Below the pieces are notes generated by a model, which saw only the letters and a program-made list of their open reading frames with translations, did no database searches and was not told where the DNA came from. A program made the translations under genes and the position numbers. Of a stretch of 64,000 nt of DNA, positions 37,389 through 48,354 are shown piece by piece (the stretch's first letter is position 1; every line of letters starts with the position of its first letter). Source of the stretch: Rotaria sp. Silwood1 (lineage: Eukaryota; Rotifera; Eurotatoria; Philodinida; Philodinidae); NCBI GenBank assembly GCA_905250075.1, contig CAJNOP010000383.1, positions 106,178 to 170,177 on the forward strand. Direction: 5' to 3'.

Positions 37389-38142
37389 TTAATTCGAAGC
37401 ATTGAGTACTTCTCGATAAATTGGTGGTATTTGATTATACATATTCATTGTTGAGTAAGATATTGGCTGTTGTTGTTGTTGTTGTTGTTGTTGTTGCTGT
37501 TGCATATGATAAGGCCATTGAAAAGCAGTACGTTGTTCACTATTACCAACATATCGATGTCCACCATTATATTTATCACTATCTGTAATAAGTTCATGAA
37601 AATATTGACTACGTGTCATACGTTCTCGTTTTATTTGTGTTGCTGATGGCATATTTGGTTGAGAAGGTAGATGTGGTGGAACTAATTCTTGAATTGGTAC
37701 ATATGAACGATAATTTGGAAAACGTTCATGATATTCAGTATCTTTTATAAATGATGGTGATGGATCAATTCGAGGTGAAACTCTTGAATTAATTGGCATT
37801 GGTACAAAATCAAAAACATGACTTGGTTGAGCATGAAAAACATATGGTCGTTTTGGATGATGATTAGGAAAACGTAGACGATATTCTGATGCTGTTAATG
37901 TTGAATTTGAATCAACATCATATGAAAGAAATGAACGACTACGTGATGGTGGTCGATTTGTACTAATTTTTGGTAAAACTACATGTGGAATATAATCTTC
38001 TCGACGTGGTGACATATAACGTGTACGATATTCAGTTGCCGAATCTTATAAATTAGATAAAAATTTTGATTAATAGTTACATCTATTTACCTGTTGATCG
38101 ATTAGGATCTGTAGCAAGTATATCTTCCATATATAACGGCAT
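37389..38142 (-). CDS. PolyQ protein with repeated EYRxRFP motifs, possibly microtubule-associated
   Basis: Two exons (38142-38091 and 38044-37389) join in frame to 235 residues. Four degenerate repeats are visible: ATEYRTRY, ASEYRLRFP, DTEYHERFP and RSQYFHEL, spaced 25-70 residues apart in a Pro/Ser/Arg-rich, disordered sequence. A 12-residue Gln tract, preceded by HM, lies near the C-terminus; it is coded mostly by CAA with one CAG. SxYxxxF-type repeats are known from microtubule-binding MDM1 and SAXO/MAP6 families, so a ciliary or microtubule role is an inference. Start MPLYMEDILATDPN is the first ATG of a short first exon with a good GT donor. It is convergent with COQ7, 107 bp apart. Confidence 0.7.
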
Positions 38143-38397
38143 TGTTGTTGTTTGTTTGGTGTTGTTTTACCTCCTCTCTTATTTTCTAATGGAATTGAAT
38201 ACTCTATTTTTTCATATTCTTTTATTACGTTTTACTTAATTTCAAAAAAAAAAAAAAAAAAATGTTTTTTTTTTGACAAAGAAAAGAAGAGGAGTGAAAA
38301 AAATTCAAAACGAGACACACACACATATATATATATGCTTGACAAAAAAAAATGTTTTTGTTCTTAACAAAGAAATGTATGCAGTGTTCGCTACCAC

Positions 38398-39094
38398 TTA
38401 TTGTTTCGAGTCTTTTTCAGTAATCATTACGGGTAATGAGACACAGGCAAGCTCACGTCCTTTACCATCGATTAAATAGTATCGCATTTGATTGACTTTA
38501 ACCTATTCGAAGAAAAAACATAAAAAAATATGTTTATATTGAATTAATGTTAATAGAAGCCTGAAAAACAATAGTTTGTCTAACATACAGATGGATATGT
38601 TGGACTAACAAACATGCTATTATGATATGAATAAGCAGTATCAGCTTGAAGTGGACAACCAAGTTGTTGACAAACATCATGATTTGGTAAAGCAAAATCA
38701 TGATCAACTGTACCAATTGTTGCCATTACTTTAGCTCGTACTTTATGAGCTTTCTTTCCTATTAGAAAGAGAAAAAGAATATTTTTTTTTTTTTGTTTTC
38801 TTTTGGAAATTATTTTTTAATTATCTTACGTAATTTAAATGTAAATTCAAGACGAGCATCAGTGCCTTTGTAAAATGTGCAATATTCATTGCCACATGGA
38901 GCATTGACGGAAGCTTTAACAATTTCACCAGTACTTCTTGCTAAAAAGAAAAAAATATCAATAATAATAATAGAAATTACTAATCAAAATAAATACATAC
39001 GTGAACATTGTTTAAATGGATGTTGTAATCGAGCTGTAACAGTATTTAAAATAAGTATGAATAAAAGAAAAAATATTAATTGATTGAAAATCAT
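38398..39094 (-). CDS. NPC2: NPC2-like ML-domain lipid-binding secreted protein
   Basis: Four exons (39094-39001, 38940-38830, 38758-38589, 38502-38398) join in frame to 159 residues. An N-terminal signal peptide (MIFNQLIFFLLFILILNTVTA) precedes an ML domain with the six family cysteines: FKQCS, PCGNEYC, DVCQQLGCP and ACVSLPV. The CP-x(2)-DxxYSY and SPTYPS segments before the last exon are those of Niemann-Pick C2 proteins, which bind cholesterol in lysosomes; bdelloid and arthropod paralogs may bind other lipids. The segment between the second and third cysteine pairs carries the expected basic beta strands. It is tail-to-head with the polyQ gene, 255 bp apart. Confidence 0.88.
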
Positions 39095-39541
39095 ATTTCT
39101 TTGCTTCTTGTTCTTCTCTTGTATATATATATCTTCAGTATGTTTATATGTAGGTGCAACTAATCCAACTGACAAGCAAACCATTAGTTTCTTCTTACAT
39201 TTATATGTTCTCAATATATCTTATCTTATATGAATGTTGTATTGCTCGATGATATTCTTTCCTTGCTTTTTTTTTTTCTATCCATTACATGCCAATATTA
39301 CATTATATGGCGTCTTACTAAAGATAAGTGAGATATGTATTACTAATACATTTATCTTTCTAGATCTATCTATTTTTAATTAGAAATACTGAAAGAATAG
39401 AGAAATACATCAAACAATTCGTTTATTCATCGAGGTGTTGATGCATAGATAACGACAGGAATGTCCTTAACTTGAATAAAAAAAGATAAAAGACAAACAG
39501 ATGTTAAGGTACTAAAATAAGTAAATCGAATAGTTTTCTAG
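39095..39541. promoter_or_regulatory. Divergent intergenic region between NPC2-like gene and SPAG1
   Basis: This 447-bp stretch must hold the promoters of both divergent genes. It ends GTTTTCTAG directly joined to the SPAG1 ATG, another acceptor-at-ATG arrangement suggesting trans-splicing. There is a TATATATAT run at about 39121 near the NPC2-like gene. Confidence 0.5.
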
Positions 39542-42500
39542 ATGAATGATGCAACAAGTGTGCTCACAAGTCATACAAAAAAATATCATATACCATTAAA
39601 TCATATCGATCATACATATATAGAACAATGTACAGATGGAATTGAACTTGAACAAATACTCAAAGTATTAATGTAAAGAAAAAAAAAAAAAAAGAACATA
39701 AAAAACTTATTTATTTTTCTATTTTTATTAAATGTTAAATTTATTTCTATATTAAAAAAAAAATAAAAAATAGAAGTGGAGAAGTTGGTTCACATAAAAT
39801 TTTGGAACAATTAACAATTGATCGAATTCGAAAGATTCAATCAACAAAGTAGTTATGAAAAACAAAAAAAAAATTAAAGAAAATCATAGAAAAATTATTT
39901 TCATTTAATTTATCTCTAGTCAAACATTTCGACAAGATCAAATTTCAATCAATAATAAATCAACTTCATCGAATAATGAATCACAACAAATTACTAATGT
40001 TATTCATTCAATATCTAATTCTTCAAATATCAATAATGTGTGTATTGATTCATTCGACAAAAAAAAAAAAAAATTATCTATTCATTAATTTTGTTTTATT
40101 AGGGCAATGCTACTATTTCCGAACCTATCATAAATAATGATTTTAAAGTAACAGTACCAAAAAGTAATGAAGAATGGGCAAAGTAAATATATATAAATCA
40201 TTAGAAACATAATACTTTTCTTTTAATTATTATAGTTTTGAACAGCAAGTTTCTTCTGAATTTAATACGGATTGGGAAGATAATATTAGTGATAATAATG
40301 AATTATTAAGTAATATTTTGTGTATTTGATATGAAAAAAAAAAATTCATTTTTTTATTTTTTTATTAATTAGGAACTCAATCTTATGAAGATCGTAAACG
40401 TATTCATACAGCTGAACAACATCGTCTTAATGGAGATACAGCATTTAAATTAAATAATTATCAACAATCAATTGATTTATATACAAAAAGTATTACACTT
40501 GATAAAAATCCAATAACTTATATGAAACGAGCAATAGCATGTATGTTAAAATTAATTTTTATTTGGTTATTTTTCATTCAATGATTTTATTTTTTGTTGA
40601 TTTAGTTTTTAAATTAGATAATTTTGATTCATCTATACAAGATTGTTCTCAAGTATTATCAATTAATTCAAAAGATATTCAAGGTTATTTTATATGAAAT
40701 AATTGAGAATCTTATTAATAAATTGTTTTTTTTTTTGTTAGCTTTATTTCGTCGAGCTTCATGTTATTTTGCTAAACAACAATATGATAAAGCAAAAAAT
40801 GATCTTGATAATATTCTTATAATTGAACCTGATAATGATGAAGCACAAGTAAAGTTTTTTTTTGTTTTTGTTTGTTTGACTAAGAAAAATATTTATTCCA
40901 ATGAGTAATAATAAAGTATAGAAGAAGAATTTTTTTCATTCTAACAAAGAAATTAAGTTGCTTTTTAATCAAGACTATATTCTAATGAACTATGAATATT
41001 CTGAAAAGTATTCTACGATTTTTTTTTACTACATGTTACAGGGGATCCCGAAAGATGTGCACGGCGAAAGTTGCGCACGAATTGTCTAATAATCAGTTTT
41101 ACTTCGATAGAAAAAACACAAACAATTTATAGTTTTATTTATTTCTTAGAATCTTAAATTGAAATATTTAGATTTATGAATAAGACACCAAAAACAAGAG
41201 TTGATGATACCGTCCATAAAAATACATACAATATTACTAGGGCGTGGGTGTGAGGTGTGGGTGATGACCTAATGGATACCTACCCACACCCCACCCTCTT
41301 TTTATTTCATTCAATAGTGATATGGAACAAGACGCTAACAGAAATGAATAGTCTGGATTGATAACAGATTTCCGTATCACTATTAAATGAAATAAAAAGA
41401 ACGGCCTAGTCTATGTTTTTTGTTTTTGTTTCTTTATAAATATTTGTGAGTATATATATATCGTGCGCAAGATTCGTCGTGCGCATCTTTCCTTGCGCAA
41501 GTTTCGTCGTGCGCAACTTTCGGTGCGCATCTTTCGGCGCGAAACTTTCGCTGTGCGCATCTTTCGTAGACTCCTACTGCAATCAATTAAAAGTTCGCAT
41601 TTTTTTTAAAGTATCCATTGGAAGATTTCTCTTGTATTATATCGAACTTAGAAGATTTTGCTTGCAAGACTATATATATGTACGTAATTAATTTCTTTTT
41701 GTTTCAATCAACAGAAAATCTTTTCAAACAATTGTTTGATTTAGATTTATAGAAAGTTTTAGAAAAAAAAAAAAACTTCGATTGAATTAATTCAATAATA
41801 TTTCTTTTATTTTGAATTTTCTGTTTTTTTTTTTTTTAGAACTTATTAAATAATGTTTTAACTGTTCGACATATGAATAGTAATTTAATTGCCAGTGATA
41901 ATAAAGTTGAATCACCAACTGTAAATTATTTCTTTTTTTTTTATTAATCATCTTTTTCTTACAAAGATTTTATTAGACTATATCTTTACAAATTCCATCA
42001 TTAGAAATCGAAGATAAAGAAGAACAACAAGTAAACAATACCATGAGTCATTCTATGAATATAGATATTTCTCAAAATCAAAATATACATTCTAATTTTA
42101 ATGTTGAATTTGATCATCATACAAATCAATATCAATTATCATCATTACATGATGATGAAGATGATATGGCATTAGGTGATGAAGCTAATGGTGGTATAGT
42201 AGAAAATTTAAGTGATGATGAAGAACATATTGCACGTAGTGGAAATGTATCACCAACTAATAATAATGATTCTGATACACCAGAATCAAATAATCGAAAA
42301 CCATTCGAACCAACATCAATAAAACAAACAATTATAAATACGACAATTGATGATAGTATTGCTATTGGAATGAATGAAAATCATAAACAATATAATACTT
42401 CAAATATATATCATCATCATCAACTAAGTACTGATTATGATGATTTACATGATAAACTAAATAATCATAATATACCATCAATATCAAAGAATTCTCCAAC

Positions 42501-45500
42501 ATATAAATCAAATACAGTTAGTATTCAAAAAAAGAAGAAAAAAAAAGTCAAACGGACTAATTGATAGAGTAATAAATAAAAACATAATACAATTATTTTG
42601 AGTATATATATATATATATATATCATCGTTGCTAAGTAGAATATGAATAGTAAACGAATTCTTTTGAGATTTTTTGTTATATTCCGAAAGAAAAAAATGA
42701 ATACATCAATTATTACTATTCACAGATGAAATAGTTCAATATAAACTTATCAATCTAGTATTGATATGAATTTCAAATCGACGGGTTCTACTTTTTCATT
42801 CTTTTTCTAAAGATCACATATCAATAACGATTTATTAATAATATATATTAACTATGAATAGTAATATTAGACACAATAATCTATTGTATATCTATTAATA
42901 AATAGAGTTTTTCAAATTCATGGACAAATCATAATGATACATATACGCGAAGTATATCAATTACTGATACTATTTCAAATTCAAATTTTGGTTTAACTAT
43001 ACAAAATTGGTTACATGATTTAGTTAAATCTCAACCAAATCATCGATTTTCATCATATGATGATCGACCATGGTCAAAAAATTCTATACCATGGTCACTT
43101 AATAAAATTATGGGTGATATTGAAAGATTTAGTGAATCAAATAATTATAAAAATGCTATTGATGTATCAAAAAAAATGCTTCACAATGGCATACTTGGTA
43201 AAAAAAAATTAGATATATATATATATATCGATTTTTTTTTGAATTATTTATTTTAGATTATCATTATTATACAGAATATATTGTTCAAATATTGACTATT
43301 TGTGCTGAATGTTATTTAAAACTTAATGATAATATACATGCTATTCAATATGCTACTGAAGCTTTACAATATAATAAAAACGATAGTGATATATTATTTT
43401 GTCGTGCTAGAGCATTTGAAAATGAAAAATTGTAAATTTTTTTGTTTTTTTAATATTAAAAAGATATTCTATTTAATATATTTTCTAAATTTTAGTTTAC
43501 TCTTCAGTTATGCTGATTATGAACGTGTATCAACTAATAATTTTAATTATCGTGTTACACAACGAGCATGTGAAAAGTAAGTTTTCAATCTTTATTATGA
43601 AATTATTTTTTATTCAATGAAAAAAGCATTGTCATAAATTTGAATCATTTTCAAATTTTCTTAGTTTTATAGAAATCTATATACTAATCATATCATTGAT
43701 AATTTCTTTTGTATCTCAGTACATAAATATTTTAAAACTCTGTCGGTTTTGATGAAAAAATTGACCATATATATATGAGTTCTGTTTGTATGTTTATCGC
43801 CTTTTCTTTTTTTTTTTTAAATATACAGCTACGTATTGCTAAACATAATTCAGCATACGCAACATTGGATAATTTGCCTTATTTTCAGTTCAACAGATTT
43901 GATGTTAGTCTATGAATGCTTACAAAAAAAAAAGAGATTTTATCGCTTTTAAGCTATCCTGTTATACAATTGTCAATTGAAAATAGGATATTTGTAAAAC
44001 AAGTGAACATCCTCCAAATCGGAAAGTGATACTACTAGTAGATAGAGCTTGGTGAGCTGAGTCTACAAACACTCAAAATGGTTGAATATAGGAGTGATTG
44101 TCCAATGCATACTATTCTTTCGCATCTACGAACACCCATATCTTTTGACAGTAAGTAGCCCTAGGTACATGCCCAGCCTTGCATATACTTGTATAAAGAA
44201 AATAGCAGAGACCGACTTTTTCAATTGTAAGCCTTATAATCGAATTCGAAATATGTAAGCGAAATTAAAGTATGAAGCTTAAAATTGAAAAAGTTGGTCC
44301 CTGCTATTTTCTTTATGCAAGTATATGAACGGTTGGGCATGTACCTAATTCGAGTAGGACTACTCATTGTCAAAAGATATGGATATTTGTAGAATCAGCT
44401 CATCGAGCTCTATCTACTAGTGGTATCACTTTCTGATTTAGAGGGTGTTCACTAGTTTTACAAATACTCTTGAAAATAATAGATTATATTTATTAAGTAA
44501 TAAAAACTATCCTTTTATTGTTTATTCTGATTGTTTTTTTTTTCTTTATTCCATTGTAATACTTGAATTAGTATTCAATTCCATAGAAGTATTTTTCTCA
44601 TTGATATTATCGAATGTAATACTACATTGTATAATATCATAATTTTCAATTTCATATTTCCATTTTTCATATATAATTTGACGTTGTTTATTATTTAATC
44701 TTTTAATTAATTTATCATGTCGAGATTTAAATGGTACTGAACCCATTGATCTATCTATATATATTTAGATTAGAGACAGAATTAAATTCTACTACAGATG
44801 AAAAATGGCGGGAAAAATTAACTGATAATAAAAATGATGATGAACATTATTTAATTTATTTAAAAACGAAAAATGAATATTCAGAAAATAATTCATATGA
44901 ATGGTATCGTAAACATGCTGATCAATTATATATTGATGGTTGTTTTATTCTTGCTATTCGATGTTATACATTTTGTATTGAATTTCAATCTACTACAACA
45001 TATTCTTATTTAAAACGAGCTGCATGTTATTTAAATGTATTTGAGGTAGATTAAAACAATTATTTATATTGAACTAGAAAAAAAAAAAAGAAAAATTATT
45101 TCTTTTAGCCACAAAAAGCAATTGATGATTGTGATATAGTATTAAAAGAAGATAAAAATAATTTTTATGCTTTATATCATAAAGCATCAGCATATAAAAT
45201 GTCTCGTGATGATCGTTTGCATGAATTAATATTAAAAGAATGTATAAAATTACAACCACATAATCAAATTATTCTTTCAGAATATTATACATGTCGACGT
45301 AAACAAATTCCAAGAGAAAAACGACGTATACGAACAAATCAAATAATATCAAAAGTAAATAATGATAATAGTCTTTCATATAATGAACTTGAACAAATAC
45401 GTTTAAATAAAATATATTCAAATACATTATTAAATTCAAATGATATTAAAGATCAATGTTCATTTATTCTTCATTTACCAGAAAAAAATTCTCTTCAATC

Positions 45501-45795
45501 ATTTGATTGTGCAACAATAAAATTAATTGAAATAATTATTAATATTAGTCGTATAATGATTCAAGCTGAACAACATTATCAACAAGAACATAAATCAGAA
45601 ATATTATCATTTTCATATATAAAATTTTGTTTTCATATTCTTGTTGAATTAACAAAACTTCCCCAAATTGATATAGTTTTATCAACAATTGATGAAAATT
45701 ATCGAGCACTACTTGATGATTTACTTTCATATTATTCATCTATATCATCAATATTTAATGATATTGAACAATTAAATCGATTAAAAAAATTGTGA
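39542..45795 (+). CDS. SPAG1: Sperm-associated antigen 1-like dynein-arm assembly factor
   Basis: Fifteen exons join in frame to 987 residues: 39542-39672, 39774-39848, 39920-40037, 40103-40182, 40236-40309, 40373-40540, 40606-40683, 40742-40848, 41840-41920, 41977-42516, 42906-43197, 43257-43431, 43496-43576, 44769-45045, 45109-45795. The N-terminus (DHTYIEQCTDGIELEQIL, then SGEVG) and first TPR block (about 160-278, EQHRLNGDTAFKLNNY, FRRASCYF) match SPAG1. An acidic, Asn/His-rich linker follows, then two further TPR blocks and a C-terminal RPAP3_C-type helical domain. SPAG1 is a cytosolic co-chaperone for axonemal dynein assembly. The exon 10 donor could instead be GTCAAA at 42547. Introns 8 and 13 hold elements E6 and E7. 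Confidence 0.9.
41038..41574. mobile_element. Element E6 with GTGCGCA/CTTTCG arrays at its ends
   Basis: The left end (about 41049-41082) has two units of a CGAAAGTTGCGCACG type. The right end (41460-41567) has about seven units of 14-17 bp in reverse complement (GTGCGCATCTTTCG, GTGCGCAACTTTCG and variants). Inside are two more inverted pairs: GGTGTGGGT with ACCCACACC (about 41256-41288), and a pair around 41299-41325 and 41375-41399 (TTTTATTTCATTCAATAGTG). The region is GC-rich against its AT-rich intron. It lies in SPAG1 intron 8 (991 bp). A non-autonomous DNA transposon with subterminal repeats is likely. Confidence 0.7.
43978..44477. mobile_element. Foldback element E7 in SPAG1 intron 13, 500 bp
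   Basis: The arms pair almost end to end: TTTGTAAAACAAGTGAACA (43990 on) pairs with TGTTCACTAGTTTTACAAA (ending 44465), TAGATAGAGCTTGGTGAGCT pairs with the segment at about 44398-44418, and ACTTTTTCAATTGTAAGC pairs with GCTTAAAATTGAAAAAGT near 44275-44295, leaving a loop of about 45 nt. No coding capacity. The intron is 1192 bp; most other introns of the gene are below 110 bp. Confidence 0.85.
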
Positions 45796-47040
45796 ACTTT
45801 ATATACATATATTTTTTTTCCTTTTTGTTTTTTTTTTATACGGATTAAGATAAAATTTTATTTTTAAACAAGAAAAAAAAAAAGGTTTTTATGCTTAACA
45901 CAAAATGAGATCGATATGTAATTATTTAATTTATTGCAAAATACAAGAGTATAGTATCACAATCAAATTGAATATGATGAGATATTCAATTAATAAAACA
46001 CTGGTCGGTGAGCTAAATATATCGAATTAGTCCAGAAGCTAAACTACAATCATTGAATTACTTGTAGAAAACATCGATATGCACTAGTTGATCACAATCA
46101 TCATCAGAGATATGTTTCAAAAGTTAAGTCACGACTGACTTGAAATAGTCAGAAGGATCTATTATCTTCCAATGAATTAGAACGAGATAAATATAAACAC
46201 AAATACTCAATCCAAGAAGTATATAAAGAGTTTTCATCGTACTATAAGTCTTCTATTGTTATATATTGGAGACTACTGTACATCTTCGTGAAGGACAAGT
46301 TCATCTATCAATAAATAGCTGGTGATAACTTTAAAGTCAACATACTTTTTCATGGTGAACTCTATATGAAATTTTATGAAAAAAAAGTGTTAAGCTCATC
46401 GAAGGTTTGACATATATGCTTGATGAACTACTTCATAATATTGCTATAATACAATTTTGTCGTTTATCAACTGTTTTACAGCATATAGAATTGCGAATGA
46501 TTCCTACAAGGAATCACTCAAAGTAATATAAATATCATCAGGAGAGAGAAAAAAACAGCATGTGTAATAGTATGTTGAATATTTTATGTAAATAAGCTGT
46601 AGAATATAATTTTGATATTAAATGTGAACAAGTTATTCAAAGTTTTGCAAGCATCATAAGATTAATTGAACTGTATTGTGATGTATTTCTTGAATTTCGT
46701 TTTTAATCGTTCTCTGTTAGGTCACTGGTCCAAGAACTTGATCACTCAGCAAAATCCCTTGGTAGAGTTCGCTTTAATTGAATATTAGAAAGACACTATT
46801 AGCAGAATAGCTTTCGGTGAGAGATGTTGTATTCTAATCAAATTTAGAAAGTATGTGTGTGAATACTGGTCGAGTTATATAAATGTCTTGATTACTTGTA
46901 TCATATTGAATGAATTGTTGATGATTGTGAAAATGGTGTAACATATGAAAATATAAGAGTATAATCTTTGATTAGCAACTCAAATTTTCAATCAGAAAAA
47001 CATTTATTCAATTGATATAGATCAGTAAAAATGAATTCGA
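45796..47040. other. Gene-free spacer, possible decayed coding remnants
   Basis: No intact gene. Two open stretches on the plus strand (about 46419-46520 and 46611-46700) have coding-like codons but no shared frame, splice sites or recognised domain, so they are not called. The spacer lies between the convergent 3' ends of SPAG1 and the stanniocalcin-like gene. Confidence 0.35.
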
Positions 47041-48354
47041 TTACAGAAAAAATATCAGTGTAACGAGAAGAAGAGACATCATTGAAAAACAGCTCTTATT
47101 GCCATTACTCTTGGAACCATATGGAGGAGCCATAATATCATCTATTGTTGCGTGACATTTCATATCAATGCAATGACCCATCTGTGATACGTAAAATATT
47201 CCATTATCATTCTGTATTTGCAAATCACCTTTGACTAGTGCATTTTTAAGCTTCTGGATGAGCTCTTTAAACTCGATATTAGTTATGTTAACGGGTGGTA
47301 TCAATGTATCATTGATGATTCCAGGCAAGTCAGCAACAAGTAGTGCAATAGTCATTTGTTTATATGTACTAATACTACGTTGTATTGATAAAGGTATTCC
47401 ATATGCATACCATCCCCATCGTTCTGATGGTGCCATGAGAAATTTAGCAATTCTATGGGCAATATCGACTGCAATTTGATCAAATTGATTTTTATTTAAA
47501 TTGATTTGATTATTCCATGATGTTTGAATAAGATCAATTGTAAGTTTAAATTCTTGATAGACATGTCCAAAATCATTTGCTTGCGGATCATTTTGACATT
47601 CATAGAAAGTATCGAGTGCATTTTGTAACCAAGCATAAGCTGCTGTTGATGTCAATACACTTTATTCTGATTTCATCATCCAAAATGCTCGTAACCAATC
47701 TCGTCTGGTCATATCACAAATTGATCCTTCTTCTGGATAAGGTTTAATATTGCAAGATTTGAATGCATCAAATGCTGCATCATGAATTTCTTGACAAGTT
47801 CCATTAACAAATGGTCGAATAAACGGAACAAGAGCTACTTGTAAGCATTTACGTCCATCATTGATCCAACGTAGTGCCCGATCAGTAAATACATTTTTAT
47901 GTTTTATGTATAGATTACAGAAGATTGTGGTATACATGAAAAGATGTTCAGTTGAACTACCTTGACATGAATATTTACGTTCGAGACAATTTTTGTACCA
48001 ATCACAATTCGATCCATCAGGACTCAAACATTCAGTAGGTAATGAAGAAGTCGGTGGTACTAATGAATCGTTACAAGCACATGTGTCAACTACGTTGCCA
48101 TCTCTTACGTAATATACTTCAGGCATACATGCATACGTACAATAAATATCTGTTTGATCAGCACACTTTTCTCGTCCTTGTGATTGCCGTTGGATATAAT
48201 TGTTTGTAAGGCAAGTATTCCATTGTTTTTTATCGAAATCTGGATTGAAAGAACATTCGATACTTCCAACTGGACCACTTTGACGGTCACATATTCCTTT
48301 GACATTTATTACAATATATGCAAGAATAAACAATATCAATTTTAAAGAAGTCAT
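47041..48354 (-). pseudogene. Stanniocalcin-like secreted protein, apparently GPI-anchored, split by one TAA
   Basis: One reading frame of 437 codons runs the whole length except for a single TAA at 47664-47662; the frame is the same on both sides, and no GT-AG intron can remove it. Upstream part: signal peptide (ending INVKG), a cysteine-rich region, then a helical domain with CNLYIKHKNVFTDRALRW, GRKCLQVALVPFI and CQEIHDAAFDAFKSCNI, whose cysteine and hydrophobic spacing resembles stanniocalcins (remote, inferred). Downstream part: a helical domain and a hydrophobic C-terminus (SCFSMMSLLLVTLIFFL) typical of a GPI-anchor signal. Either a recent nonsense mutation, an assembly error or stop readthrough. 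If translation stops there, a 230-residue secreted form without anchor results. Confidence 0.65.

Noticed and set aside
46419-46720. Coding-like stretches between SPAG1 and the stanniocalcin-like gene
   Set aside because: Two short open runs in unrelated frames, no splice sites and no family match; may be a decayed gene but cannot be supported.
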